64,000 nucleotides of DNA, taken from assembly GCF_001562415.1 (NCBI RefSeq), contig NZ_LOEE01000021.1, positions 1 to 64,000 of the forward strand, written 5' to 3'. Below, piece by piece: positions 26,630 to 35,615 of this stretch; the stretch's first letter is position 1; each line of letters starts with the position of its first letter. Under the pieces are notes generated by a model. It was not told the DNA's origin and made no database searches. It worked only from the letters and a program-made list of their open reading frames with translations. This stretch comes from Thermotalea metallivorans. GTDB taxonomy: Bacteria; Bacillota; Clostridia; Peptostreptococcales; Thermotaleaceae. Position numbers and translations under genes: made by a program.

Positions 26630-27161
26630 CAATAAAGGTTATACGCTGATGGAATTGCTTTTGGTTCTGGCCCTCGTGGGAATCATCATGATCCCCATCG
26701 GTTCTTTTCTGATCATGCATGTGAAAACTTTTCACCAGTCAAATCAACAAATGGAAGTACAATATCAAGCCCAGATTGCCATGAATGAATTGATCAATAA
26801 GGCCATAGAGGCAAAAAAAATTGTGGCAGTCTATGACAAAAATAATAACAATGTGATCAACTCGTCTCAAATCCATGAAATTAGCAAAATTATTTTCGAA
26901 AGAAACGGTGATAAATTATGCATTGAGCATAAAACGTCACAGGAAGGCGATAGGGCTCTATATTATGGCACGGGAAATTGGAACAGCGGGCAATATTCCA
27001 CTGCCTATGCCAATGTAGTCTATGCCAATTATATTGAATCATTGAAGATAAAACCCACCGACGGAACCTATAGTTCCTGCAGAGGCATTGAAATTATCAT
27101 TCAAAGCAAAAAAGGGAATGCTGAAATCACCATAAAAAACCAGATCTACTTTAGAAATTAA
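26610..27161 (+). CDS. Minor prepilin, PilW/GspJ-like
   Basis: The 183-residue prepilin has a DNKG / YTLMEL cleavage site, a hydrophobic helix (LVLALVGIIMIPIGSFLIM), and the helix QMEVQYQAQIAMNELINKAIEA typical of PilW. It overlaps the preceding prepilin gene by 20 bases, so the two are translated together. It is the last gene of the pilus operon; its terminator hairpin is duplicated by repeat element copy 1. Confidence 0.82.
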   Translation: MRYIHLDNKGYTLMELLLVLALVGIIMIPIGSFLIMHVKTFHQSNQQMEVQYQAQIAMNELINKAIEAKKIVAVYDKNNNNVINSSQIHEISKIIFERNGDKLCIEHKTSQEGDRALYYGTGNWNSGQYSTAYANVVYANYIESLKIKPTDGTYSSCRGIEIIIQSKKGNAEITIKNQIYFRN

Positions 27162-27163
27162 AG

Positions 27164-27366
27164 AATCGTCCTCGACGATTTTTCAGTCTGTAGAAAAAGT
27201 AATAGAATAACTAAGAACCCTTGAGATTTAGGCTTCGTCGCGAATCAGCAAGCCGCTTTTTTCCTTGTTTTTTTATTTTTTAGAAAAGCAGCACAGGTCT
27301 GAGCAGGAAGCCAAATCTCAAGGATTTGTCTATAGGCTAAAAAATCATCCTTGACGATTCTTTTTT
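27164..27366. repeat. Foldback repeat element copy 1, flanked by duplicated terminator hairpins
   Basis: The element core is 27184-27338 (155 bp). Its inner inverted repeats are AACCCTTGAGATTTAGGCTT (27216-27235) and AAGCCAAATCTCAAGG (27308-27323). It is flanked by hairpins AATCGTC-CTC-GACGATT (27164-27180) and AATCATC-CTT-GACGATT (27343-27359), the latter followed by a T-run. The flanks differ at two positions, so they look like a target duplication of the prepilin terminator. Related copies are at 42733, 46322 and 50451. No ORF or transposase is present. Confidence 0.85.
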
Positions 27367-27433
27367 CCAATGCAGGAATTTAGCATATCATGTTGAATTG
27401 TATAAGTATTAGCCTTAAAAAGGAGGTTTCGTT

Positions 27434-27697
27434 ATGTTAAAAAACTTTATGGAGATTGTGGTGGATCACGTGTTGCCAAACATGTTGAAGGCATTTCCCC
27501 ATACATGCCAGTGCGAACAATGTCTAAACGATATCAGGGCCATTGCTTTAAATCACCTAAAACCCCATTATATTGTAACGGAAAAGGGAGAACTTTTCTC
27601 AAGAATTCAAGAAATGGATATTCAATTTGAAACGGACGTAATGAAAGCCATTATCGATGCCATTGCCATTGTTTCGAAAAACCCAAGACACAAGTAG
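27434..27697 (+). CDS. comFB: ComFB family protein
   Basis: The 87-residue protein matches the late-competence ComFB family: NFMEIVVDHVLPNML at the start, the CQCEQCLNDIRAIALNHLKPHY segment (three cysteines in CxCxxC), and VMKAIIDAIAIVSKNP at the end. ComFB proteins have recently been described as cyclic dinucleotide receptors in cyanobacteria; if that holds here, it could read the same signal as the riboswitch at 12130. It has a strong AAAAAGGAGG and stands alone between the pilus locus and the peptidase gene. Confidence 0.82.
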   Translation: MLKNFMEIVVDHVLPNMLKAFPHTCQCEQCLNDIRAIALNHLKPHYIVTEKGELFSRIQEMDIQFETDVMKAIIDAIAIVSKNPRHK

Positions 27698-27854
27698 CTG
27701 CAAGCAAAAAGAAGAATATGGATATAATAATTTAGGAATCAATAAAAATTCTATCCAAATGCATCAAATTATGATATCATATTAAAGGATTGGCATTAGC
27801 ATGGTTTGGCAGTTATGGAAACATATGAACGCTATGATTTGGAGGGAATCTTTC

Positions 27855-28916
27855 GTGGATACAAGAATTGTTAGACTTCGGGAAATACTCAAAAAAAAAG
27901 GAATGGACGGAGCTATTATCTATAAACCTGAAAACCGGAGATATATCAGCGGATTTACTGGAAGCTCCGGATATGCGGTGATTACTTTAGAACATGCCTA
28001 TTTTATAACGGATTTTCGATATGTAGAGCAGGCTTCAAAGCAGTGTACGGAATATGAGATTCTTGAGTATACCAACGAAAAACCCCTTCATGCTGTTTTG
28101 AAGGGGTTGCCTCTAAAAACCCTTGGTTTTGAGGAAGATTTTGTTACATATGCCCAATATAGAGAATTTTCAGAAAAGCTTGATGATGTAAAAATGCTGC
28201 CTTTGGAAGGGGCCATAAGTACTCTCAGAAAAATTAAATACCCGGATGAAATTGAAAATATCGAAAAGGCAGCAAGTATCGCCGATGATGCTTTCCGGTA
28301 TATTTGCCAATATATTAAACCCGGCGTTACGGAACGGGAAGTTGCTTTGGAAATAGAAAATTTTATGAAAAAGAAAGGTGCTGCCGGCACTTCCTTTGAG
28401 AGCATTGTGGCTTCAGGTGTCCGTTCTTCTTTGCCCCATGGCGTGGCCTCCGACAAGGTGATTGAAGAGGGCGATTTTGTAACATTGGACTTTGGCTGCA
28501 TCTATAACGGCTACTGTTCGGATATGACAAGGACAGTTGTGGTAGGGAAAGCTAGTGAAAAACAAAAAGAAATTTATTGTATTGTATTGGAAGCCCAAAA
28601 GCAAGCCTTGGAAGCGATCAAACCGGGTGTAGCCGGCTTGGAAGTTGACAAAGTTGCCAGGGACTTTATCGGAGAAAAGGGTTATGGTAAATATTTCGGC
28701 CATGGATTGGGCCATGGTGTAGGATTGGAAGTCCACGAAGCACCTAGGCTTTCTCCCTTAGGACATGACCTACTGCAACCAGGCATGGTTGTTACCGATG
28801 AACCGGGCATTTATATTCCCGGTTTTGGTGGAGTAAGGATAGAAGACCTGGTGCTGGTAACCGAAACGGGTTATAAGGTGCTTTCCCAATCACCAAAGGA
28901 ACTGATAGAGCTATAG
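27855..28916 (+). CDS. papA: Xaa-Pro dipeptidase (M24 family)
   Basis: The 353-residue creatinase/aminopeptidase P fold enzyme has an N-terminal domain followed by a pita-bread domain. The metal ligands are visible: FGCIYNGYCSDMTRT (two Asp), GHGLGHGVG (His), TDEPGIY (Glu) and GVRIEDL (Glu). It hydrolyses the bond before proline in short peptides. Length and position directly before efp match Bacillus yqhT (papA). GTG at 27855 follows GGAGGG (27841-27846); the frame's upstream ATGs lack an RBS. Confidence 0.9.
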   Translation: MDTRIVRLREILKKKGMDGAIIYKPENRRYISGFTGSSGYAVITLEHAYFITDFRYVEQASKQCTEYEILEYTNEKPLHAVLKGLPLKTLGFEEDFVTYAQYREFSEKLDDVKMLPLEGAISTLRKIKYPDEIENIEKAASIADDAFRYICQYIKPGVTEREVALEIENFMKKKGAAGTSFESIVASGVRSSLPHGVASDKVIEEGDFVTLDFGCIYNGYCSDMTRTVVVGKASEKQKEIYCIVLEAQKQALEAIKPGVAGLEVDKVARDFIGEKGYGKYFGHGLGHGVGLEVHEAPRLSPLGHDLLQPGMVVTDEPGIYIPGFGGVRIEDLVLVTETGYKVLSQSPKELIEL

Positions 28917-28994
28917 TATGTATACAACTACTGGCTATACACCAATACTACCAGTAGACGAAATAAATTTTTAAATATTAATGGAGGGATATCA

Positions 28995-29552
28995 ATGATT
29001 TCAGCATCAGATTTTAGAAAAGGTGTTACATTTGAAATAAATGGTGAGCCTTTCGTTGTAGTGGACTTTCAGCATGTGAAGCCCGGTAAAGGCGCAGCAT
29101 TTGTTAGAACAAAGTATAAGAGCATTACCACAGGAGCCATTCGGGAGGAGGCCTTCAATCCCAATGACAAATTCCCGAAAGCCCATATTGAAACAAAGCA
29201 AATGCAATACTTATACAATGATGGAGATCTATACTATTTTATGGATAATGAAACTTATGAGCAAATTCCTTTGAGCAAAGAACAAGTTGAGGATGCCATC
29301 ATTTACTTAAGAGAAAATGATACAGCCACTGTAAAATTTTTCAAAGGGAAAGCCTTCCAAGTGGATCCGCCAAATTTTGTAGAATTGGTAGTAACATACA
29401 CAGAGCCTGGAATCAAGGGCGATACTGCCACAAACGTGACGAAGCCTGCAACAGTGGAAACCGGCGCTGTGGTGCAAGTGCCTATTTTTATCAACGAAGG
29501 CGACAAAATTAAAATTGACACCCGAACTGGTGAGTATTTATCAAGAGCTTAG
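28995..29552 (+). CDS. efp: Elongation factor P
   Basis: This 185-residue three-domain OB protein has the tip loop PGKGAAF, with Lys at position 32, the residue modified in Bacillus EF-P. EF-P enters the ribosomal E site and relieves stalling at polyproline. ATG follows AATGGAGGG. A 7-bp stem (CTACTGG 28928-28934 / CCAGTAG 28951-28957) lies in the gap upstream without a T-run. Confidence 0.95.
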   Translation: MISASDFRKGVTFEINGEPFVVVDFQHVKPGKGAAFVRTKYKSITTGAIREEAFNPNDKFPKAHIETKQMQYLYNDGDLYYFMDNETYEQIPLSKEQVEDAIIYLRENDTATVKFFKGKAFQVDPPNFVELVVTYTEPGIKGDTATNVTKPATVETGAVVQVPIFINEGDKIKIDTRTGEYLSRA

Positions 29553-29595
29553 GCAATAATACTAAGGTATATTAAATATAAAGGAGGGTTTCACC

Positions 29596-30045
29596 ATGAA
29601 TTATCTTTATGAAAGAGTGGCTTATTTAAGAGGTTTAGCTGAAGGGATGGGCCTCAGCGAGGAATCAAAGGAAGGCAAAATTCTTCTCAATATGATTGAT
29701 ATTTTAGAAGATTTTGCAGATGCAATTGATGAATTGAACCAAGAAGTAAAGGATTTAGACGAATATGTAGAGACAGTAGATGAGGATTTGGCTGCTGTAG
29801 AAGATGAGCTGTATGGTGAAATGGAAGATGATGATTATGATGACGAAGAAGATGAAGATATTGACTTTATAGAAATAGAGTGTCCAAATTGCCATGAAAC
29901 CATCTATTTGGATGAAGACTTGGTATACGACACAGAGGATGAGTCGGAAGTAATTTGTCCAAGCTGTCATGAAAAAATACATTTTGAAGACCCATGCAGT
30001 CATGAAAACGGATGTTGCGGACATCACCATCATGATGAGGAATAA
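29596..30045 (+). CDS. CD1247-type protein with acidic coiled coil and zinc ribbon
   Basis: The 149-residue protein begins with a conserved helical domain (YERVAYLRGLAEGMG...SKEGKILLNMIDILEDFADAI) known in Clostridia under the CD1247 label. A very acidic stretch and a zinc ribbon follow (CPNC near residue 97, CPSC near 123), and the C-terminus is Cys/His-rich. Function is unknown. It follows efp with its own AAGGAGGG and ends at a strong terminator. Confidence 0.8.
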   Translation: MNYLYERVAYLRGLAEGMGLSEESKEGKILLNMIDILEDFADAIDELNQEVKDLDEYVETVDEDLAAVEDELYGEMEDDDYDDEEDEDIDFIEIECPNCHETIYLDEDLVYDTEDESEVICPSCHEKIHFEDPCSHENGCCGHHHHDEE

Positions 30046-30057
30046 ATATTGAAGTAG

Positions 30058-30090
30058 AAGCCTGATACAAAGCGTATCAGGCTTTTTTAT
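30058..30090 (+). terminator. Terminator behind the CD1247-type gene
   Basis: AAGCCTGATAC (30058-30068) pairs perfectly with GTATCAGGCTT (30074-30084), followed by TTTT. Confidence 0.93.
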
Positions 30091-30142
30091 ATGCATAAAA
30101 TTTCCCATAGGGCTTTCTTATAAAAAATTTAATCATAATATG

Positions 30143-30179
30143 GTCCCTCCGAAAATAAATATTTATATAAAGGAGGGAC
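30143..30179 (+). promoter_or_regulatory. Leader hairpin covering an RBS before spoIIIAA
   Basis: GTCCCTCC (30143-30150) is the exact complement of GGAGGGAC (30172-30179), with a 21-base AT-rich loop. The right arm is the Shine-Dalgarno for an ATG at 30185 in the spoIIIAA frame. It could control translation of the spoIIIA operon or be a protein-binding palindrome. Confidence 0.55.
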
Positions 30180-30238
30180 AGGTTATGGATTTGCCGGCAG
30201 ATGTGAATTTTTTTAGAAAAAACACGGAGGACCATTCT

Positions 30239-31231
30239 ATGAAAAAGGAAATATTGGAATCCCTTCCCTTCAATCTTAGGTCAGCAATGATGGGACTTTC
30301 TCCCGATATTTGGAGTGGCATGGAAGAAATCAGACTAAGAGTAAACCAGCCCCTCATGATCTATGTTTTGAATAGGGACTTGCTGCTTGATGGGAAAGGA
30401 GCCATATGCTTTGATGCAGCCAAAGCATATAAAGTTACAAAGACGGATATAGAAAAGACATTTCAACTCATTGTGGATTATTCTCCATATGCCCTTGAGG
30501 AAGAAATCAGAAATGGTTTCATTACCATCCGAGGAGGCCATCGGATAGGAATCAGCGGAAGCATTGTGATGCAAGGTTCTTCTATCAAAACCATCAAAGA
30601 TATCTGTGGATTAAATATCCGAATCGCGAGACAAAAAATCGGAATTTCTGACCCGTTCATGGAATACATTGTCTCCAGTTCCAACGGTTTTTACAATACA
30701 CTGATTGTATCCCCTCCCCAGTGCGGGAAAACAACGTTGCTGCGAGATATAATAAGAAACTTGAGTAATGGAATGAAACGCCCAAACTTTGTGGGATTTA
30801 AAGTAGGTGTCGTAGATGAACGTTCCGAAATTTGCGGGATGTACCAAGGGGTACCTCAAAATGATGTAGGCATGCGAACAGATGTCTTGGATGCATGCCC
30901 TAAGGCAGAAGGGATTATGATGTTGATCAGGTCTATGTCGCCCCAGATTATCGCTACGGATGAAATTGGAAAAACAGAAGATGTATTAGCAGTGAAAGAA
31001 GCCTTAAACGCAGGAATTAAGCTGATTACCACAGTACACGGTCGGGACATGGAGGAGATCTGCAGGCGACCCAGCCTAAGACCTTTGATGCATCAAGATA
31101 TATTTGAAAGAATTATTATACTTTCAAATATTCCCCGGGTAGGTACAGTACAGTCTATCCTTGATGGAAAATCAAAGTCATCTGTTCTTTCCCAGTTTGC
31201 GAAAGGCAGGAGGTGTGAAGGGGTTGGTTAA
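30239..31231 (+). CDS. spoIIIAA: Stage III sporulation protein AA (ATPase)
   Basis: The 330-residue secretion-type ATPase resembles PilT/VirB11-like proteins: Walker A SPPQCGKTTLLRD near residue 160, Walker B PQIIATDEIGK near 240. In the A-Q channel complex between mother cell and forespore it supplies ATPase activity from the mother-cell side. Two in-frame starts have good ribosome sites: ATG 30185 (GGAGGG, inside a hairpin) and ATG 30239 (GGAGG at 30226-30230). The second gives the usual family start, so it is used here. Confidence 0.92.
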   Translation: MKKEILESLPFNLRSAMMGLSPDIWSGMEEIRLRVNQPLMIYVLNRDLLLDGKGAICFDAAKAYKVTKTDIEKTFQLIVDYSPYALEEEIRNGFITIRGGHRIGISGSIVMQGSSIKTIKDICGLNIRIARQKIGISDPFMEYIVSSSNGFYNTLIVSPPQCGKTTLLRDIIRNLSNGMKRPNFVGFKVGVVDERSEICGMYQGVPQNDVGMRTDVLDACPKAEGIMMLIRSMSPQIIATDEIGKTEDVLAVKEALNAGIKLITTVHGRDMEEICRRPSLRPLMHQDIFERIIILSNIPRVGTVQSILDGKSKSSVLSQFAKGRRCEGVG

Positions 31232-31742
31232 ATTGATGATTTCTGCTGTAATTGTGCTATCGGCATCTTTGATCGGCTATATACTTTCATACAATTACGT
31301 GCAACGACCAAAACAGATTAAAAATTTAATCTTATCTTTGCAACTGCTGGAGACAGAAATTTTGTATATGTTGACACCCTTGCCCCAAGCATTAAAAAAA
31401 ATCGGCAGCAAAGGAAATACCGAATTGGCTGGTATTTTTAAGGAGGCCGGTTCCCTTTTAGAAACTAGAAGGGGCTATGACATAGAAGATGCATGGCAGC
31501 AAGCCATAGAACAGAAAATTCGATTCACCTCCCTCAGTGAAGAAGACAAAGAAATATTGATCGATTTTGGAAAAAATTTAGGCTCCATAGATAGGGAAAA
31601 CCAAATAAAAAATTTTAATTTTATATATGCACAACTGAAAAAACAGCAGCAGACGGCAGAAGAGTTGCGAGCAAAAAATGAGAAAATGTATCGAAGTTTA
31701 GGTGTTTTATTAGGGTTAGCCATTGTGATTTTATTTTTATAA
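31224..31742 (+). CDS. spoIIIAB: Stage III sporulation protein AB
   Basis: This 172-residue protein has a membrane helix at each end and a helical-bundle centre (IKNLILSLQLLETEILY). It resembles GspF-like platform components and is part of the SpoIIIA-SpoIIQ channel. TTG at 31224, 8 bases behind AGGAGGTG, overlaps spoIIIAA by 8 bases and gives a length close to Bacillus SpoIIIAB (171). Confidence 0.9.
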   Translation: MVKLMISAVIVLSASLIGYILSYNYVQRPKQIKNLILSLQLLETEILYMLTPLPQALKKIGSKGNTELAGIFKEAGSLLETRRGYDIEDAWQQAIEQKIRFTSLSEEDKEILIDFGKNLGSIDRENQIKNFNFIYAQLKKQQQTAEELRAKNEKMYRSLGVLLGLAIVILFL

Positions 31743-31773
31743 AAATGTGACGCAAAACAAGGAGGATTTTCTT

Positions 31774-31977
31774 ATGGGGATGAATGTAGATTTAATCTTT
31801 AAAATTGCAGGCATCGGCATACTATTGGCTGTACTCAATCAAGTTTTGACCCGCTCTGGGAGAGATGAAATGGCTACCATGACTACCTTGGCAGGTATTG
31901 TGGTGGTATTGTTCATGGTCATTCAACTGGTAAGCAATCTTTTCACAACAGTAAAAACAATGTTCCAACTGTACTAA
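31774..31977 (+). CDS. spoIIIAC: Stage III sporulation protein AC
   Basis: A 67-residue protein of two membrane helices (IFKIAGIGILLAVLNQVL and TLAGIVVVLFMVIQLV), matching SpoIIIAC length and sequence style. ATG 31774 follows AAGGAGG at 8 bases. It is a membrane subunit of the A-Q channel. Confidence 0.9.
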   Translation: MGMNVDLIFKIAGIGILLAVLNQVLTRSGRDEMATMTTLAGIVVVLFMVIQLVSNLFTTVKTMFQLY

Positions 31978-31996
31978 TATAAAAGGTGTGATCAAA

Positions 31997-32383
31997 ATGG
32001 AAATATTTAAAATTGTAGGCTTAGGTCTCATTGCAGCAATACTATCGGTGGTTTTAAGGAACCAGAAACCGGAAATTTCTTTGCAAATTAGTATTGTTAC
32101 CGGATTGATTATTTTTATTTTTATAGCAGCCAGATTAACTTATGTGATAGAAGTGTTGAATTTGGTTGCCCGTAAGATTGATGTGGATTTGGTCTACATT
32201 ACAACGATTTTTAAAATTGTAGGCATTGCTTATGTAGCTGAATTTGGGGCGCAGATTTGCCGTGATGCCGGAGAAAGTGCCATTGCTTCTAAAATAGAAT
32301 TTGCCGGAAAAGTACTTATCATGGTTTTGGCTGTGCCAATTTTAGTAGCTGCATTAAATCTGCTTGTGAAATTGATGCCATAG
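31997..32383 (+). CDS. spoIIIAD: Stage III sporulation protein AD
   Basis: The 128-residue protein has four hydrophobic helices, including EIFKIVGLGLIAAILSVVL and a conserved IVGIAYVAEFGAQICRDAGESAIASKIE segment. It is related to SpoIIIAC and part of the same membrane complex. ATG 31997 lies 8 bases behind AAAAGGTG. Confidence 0.9.
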   Translation: MEIFKIVGLGLIAAILSVVLRNQKPEISLQISIVTGLIIFIFIAARLTYVIEVLNLVARKIDVDLVYITTIFKIVGIAYVAEFGAQICRDAGESAIASKIEFAGKVLIMVLAVPILVAALNLLVKLMP

Positions 32384-32395
32384 GATGTGAGGAAA

Positions 32396-33577
32396 ATGAA
32401 AAGATTCATATATATATGGATGATCTTATATATTTTTTGTTTGCAGGTATCGTATGCGGCTGACACAACAAATGAAATCAACGGAATCACCGATGAATTT
32501 ATTATGGAGCAGCTGGAAAAGATCGATACGGGAGATTTAAACAAAATCATTGAAAGCATAAACAAGGATGTAAGCCAATATCTCCCCTCTTTTCATTTAA
32601 AGTCCCTGGTACAAGGGTTGATACGAGGAGAAAATATATTTTCCATCAAGGATGTATTTCAGGGTTTGCTGAAATATCTTTTCAAGGAAGTTGTAGCCAA
32701 TTCTGTGTTATTGGTGAAATTGATTGTCTTTGCCGTGTTATGCGCATTTTTAAATAATCTTTCCGATGCCTTTGAAAGTGATGGAGTAGGAAAACTGGCC
32801 TACATGACGTGCTACATCGTAATTATTGCCATTGCCATTCAGAGCTTTGCCATTGCAACCCAGATAGGCGTAGATGCCATTGATGAAATGGTAATGCTTA
32901 TGCAGGCATTGCTGCCTGTCCTGCTCACTTTATTGATGTCCATGGGTGGAATCGCATCGTCGGCACTCTTCCAGCCCATGATTATTGCCTCCGTAGGGAT
33001 CATCAGCACCCTGATGAAAAATATAGTTATGCCTTTAATATTTTTTTCTGTCATTTTGACTATTGTGAACTATTTGTCTTCCAAAATACAGGTTTCAAAG
33101 CTGGCATCCTTTCTAAAGCAGATTTGTATTATTCTGATAGGATTTATGTTGACAATTTTCATTGGTGTCATTACCATACAAGGGCTAGCTGCATCTGCCA
33201 CAGATGGCGTGACCATACGGACAGCCAAATTTGCCGTAGGACTTATACCTATCGTAGGCGGCTTTATATCCGATGCGGCAGATGCTATATTCGGATGCTC
33301 TTTGGTATTAAAAAATGCCCTCGGAGGATTGGGTTTGTTTCTATTGACATTGATGGTCATGATGCCTCTGTTGAAAATTCTCTCTTTAATTCTAATCTAT
33401 AAACTAGCAAGCGCTTTGATTGAACCTATGATGGATAATGCTCTCCCCGATTGTCTGAACGATCTGAGTAATTCTTTAATGATGGTATTTGGCACGGTTC
33501 TTTCTGTAGCCATGATGTTTTTTATGGCAGTAACCATCATGATAGGAGCAGGAAATATAAGCATGATGATGAGGTAG
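32396..33577 (+). CDS. spoIIIAE: Stage III sporulation protein AE
   Basis: This 393-residue polytopic membrane protein has an N-terminal signal-like helix, then a soluble part (LEKIDTGDLNKIIESINKD) and about seven to eight membrane helices. It is the largest membrane subunit of the A-Q channel. ATG 32396 is used; the frame can also start at GTG 32387. It follows spoIIIAD by 12 bases. Confidence 0.9.
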   Translation: MKRFIYIWMILYIFCLQVSYAADTTNEINGITDEFIMEQLEKIDTGDLNKIIESINKDVSQYLPSFHLKSLVQGLIRGENIFSIKDVFQGLLKYLFKEVVANSVLLVKLIVFAVLCAFLNNLSDAFESDGVGKLAYMTCYIVIIAIAIQSFAIATQIGVDAIDEMVMLMQALLPVLLTLLMSMGGIASSALFQPMIIASVGIISTLMKNIVMPLIFFSVILTIVNYLSSKIQVSKLASFLKQICIILIGFMLTIFIGVITIQGLAASATDGVTIRTAKFAVGLIPIVGGFISDAADAIFGCSLVLKNALGGLGLFLLTLMVMMPLLKILSLILIYKLASALIEPMMDNALPDCLNDLSNSLMMVFGTVLSVAMMFFMAVTIMIGAGNISMMMR

Positions 33578-33585
33578 GTGGTGAT

Positions 33586-34224
33586 ATGGTTCCATTTTTG
33601 AGAACATGGACATTGAATATTGTCACGGTAGTTATATTTATCGCATTTGTTGAAATGCTGCTTCCCAATAGCAGTATGAAAAAATATATAAAAATGGTTG
33701 TGGGATTACTAGTGATTTTAGTAATATTAAATCCTATTCTGGAGTTGGTCCGTGGAAAAATGAACATACAGGATGAAATTTTTAAATCCTCTGCCATCGT
33801 TGAAAGACAAGCTTTATCTCAGCGTATCGATAAATTTCAAAACTTTCAGGATCAACAAATACTTTCCGTATATAAATTGAAAATTTTGGAACATCTGAAA
33901 GAAAAAATGAAATATGAATTCGGCAGGCAGGTTGTCCATGCAACAATAGAGATTGAAGAGAATCGGGGGAGCAAAGAATTTGGAAAGATAAAAAAAATAT
34001 CTATGGTGATTTCCCATATGGATGCAAAGACCGACGGACGATCTGAAAATGGAATAAAACCCGTGGAAAAAATAACCGTCCAGGTAAACGGAACCCAGGA
34101 AAAAGTTACCTCTGCCGCTTCCTATGAAGATGATCTGGTTTCTGATATAAAAAATAACATTTCTAAGTTCTATGATATAGACAAAGATAATATTAATATT
34201 AGTGTATATAAGACAAGTCGTTAA
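33586..34224 (+). CDS. spoIIIAF: Stage III sporulation protein AF
   Basis: The 212-residue product has two N-terminal membrane helices (IVTVVIFIAFVEMLLP; YIKMVVGLLVILVILNPIL) and a soluble ring-building-motif-like C-terminus. SpoIIIAF contributes to the mother-cell side of the channel. AGGTGGTGAT precedes the ATG. Confidence 0.88.
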   Translation: MVPFLRTWTLNIVTVVIFIAFVEMLLPNSSMKKYIKMVVGLLVILVILNPILELVRGKMNIQDEIFKSSAIVERQALSQRIDKFQNFQDQQILSVYKLKILEHLKEKMKYEFGRQVVHATIEIEENRGSKEFGKIKKISMVISHMDAKTDGRSENGIKPVEKITVQVNGTQEKVTSAASYEDDLVSDIKNNISKFYDIDKDNINISVYKTSR

Positions 34225-34245
34225 AAGATCAAGGGGGAAAAGACA

Positions 34246-34830
34246 ATGAGAGGGTTTGAAAAGTTTAAGGATATGATCAACAATTCCAACTATAAAAAAA
34301 TAATATATAATCTCATTGCATTGATGATTCTATGTATGATTGCCTTGTTGTCATGGGATGTTTTTTTTCCAAAAAGTAAAAATACATCGGAAAGCAAACT
34401 GGTAGGTACCGTCAATCAAGAAGAAATTGAAAAATCGGCATATCAAGACAGTGTAGAACAGCAGCTAAAACATATTTTAAGTCAAATCAGGGGCGTAGGA
34501 GAAGTTGAAGTCATGATTACTTATGAAAGCACTTCGGAAGTGGTGCCTGCCATTAATACCACCCGATCCAGCCAATTGACAGAAGAAAAAGATGCCCAAG
34601 GAGGGACTAGGACGACAAAGCAGGAAGATCAGAGTGAAAGCATCATAACCTCATCCAATGGCACCGCAGGTCAGGTGATTGTTTTGAAGGAAATAAAACC
34701 GCAAATCCGTGGTGTCGTCGTTGTGGCAGAAGGTGCAGGGGATATTGCGGTAAAAACCGAATTAATCGAAGCAGTAAAAACAATTTTTCAAATTCCTGCT
34801 CATAAAGTAATGGTGTACGAAAAAAAATAG
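34246..34830 (+). CDS. spoIIIAG: Stage III sporulation protein AG
   Basis: This 194-residue bitopic protein has one membrane helix (IIYNLIALMILCMIALLSW) and an EscJ/PrgK-like ring domain (QIRGVGEVEVMITYES; IRGVVVVAEGAGD). SpoIIIAG forms the large ring in the intermembrane space between mother cell and forespore. Confidence 0.92.
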   Translation: MRGFEKFKDMINNSNYKKIIYNLIALMILCMIALLSWDVFFPKSKNTSESKLVGTVNQEEIEKSAYQDSVEQQLKHILSQIRGVGEVEVMITYESTSEVVPAINTTRSSQLTEEKDAQGGTRTTKQEDQSESIITSSNGTAGQVIVLKEIKPQIRGVVVVAEGAGDIAVKTELIEAVKTIFQIPAHKVMVYEKK

Positions 34831-34848
34831 TTTGAGGGGGAAACCGTT

Positions 34849-35538
34849 ATGTTAAAATTGAAAAGAAGAAATTATTTCATTTTATCTTTGGTGGCAGTAT
34901 TGTGTTTTGTCAGCTATCTTAATTATGCGATCAATAAATATTCTTTGTTGGAAACGTCCTCAGAATTTGCCCGATATGAAGAAATAAAGTTATCCGAGGT
35001 TCACTTAGAAAATGAAACAGACGGAAAAAATGAGGAAACCGGTGAGCAGTTGCAAAATACGCAGAGTGCAGATCCATCGGATGCTGGTGTGGCAGTGATT
35101 GACAGTACCCAAAATCAAGCAAAGGATCTCGTCTCCATGACAAGTGCCAATATTGAAAGTTCCATAACCAGCAGTAAAAATATAAAAAGGACCAATTATT
35201 TTATGGAAGCCCGATTGAATACTTCAATCGAAAGGGAAAAAATTGTAGGCCTGCTCAATGAAATGATCAACAATGAAATGACCGATGAAGATAATAGAAA
35301 AGCAGCCAACGACCAAAAACTAAAATTAATTGACATTATGAACAAAGAAAAAATTATTGAAAATCTCATCAAGGCAAAAGGCTTTGAGGAAGCCCTTGTA
35401 TTTATTACGGACAATTCCGTCAATGTAATCGTAGAAGCTGAAAAGCTGACAGATTCAGATGTAGCAAAAATTTTAGATATCGTTATGCGGGAAACAAAAG
35501 TTCCTTTCGATAATATAAAAATATTAAATAAATTCTAG
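34849..35538 (+). CDS. spoIIIAH: Stage III sporulation protein AH
   Basis: The 229-residue bitopic protein has one membrane helix, an acidic linker, then the conserved ARLNTSIEREKIVGLLNEMI segment and the ring domain near the C-terminus. SpoIIIAH pairs with forespore SpoIIQ across the septum. It closes the spoIIIA operon. Confidence 0.92.
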   Translation: MLKLKRRNYFILSLVAVLCFVSYLNYAINKYSLLETSSEFARYEEIKLSEVHLENETDGKNEETGEQLQNTQSADPSDAGVAVIDSTQNQAKDLVSMTSANIESSITSSKNIKRTNYFMEARLNTSIEREKIVGLLNEMINNEMTDEDNRKAANDQKLKLIDIMNKEKIIENLIKAKGFEEALVFITDNSVNVIVEAEKLTDSDVAKILDIVMRETKVPFDNIKILNKF

Positions 35539-35544
35539 TTGGAT

Positions 35545-35573
35545 TTGTAAATCAAATATGCATTTGGTATAAT
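35545..35573 (+). promoter_or_regulatory. Sigma-A promoter of the asp23 cluster
   Basis: TTGTAA (35545-35550), 17 bases, TATAAT (35568-35573), about 43 bases upstream of the asp23 start. Confidence 0.65.
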
Positions 35574-35615
35574 ATTCTATAGATATTTGCATTCATAGAT
35601 GCTGGGGGTGTAGCA

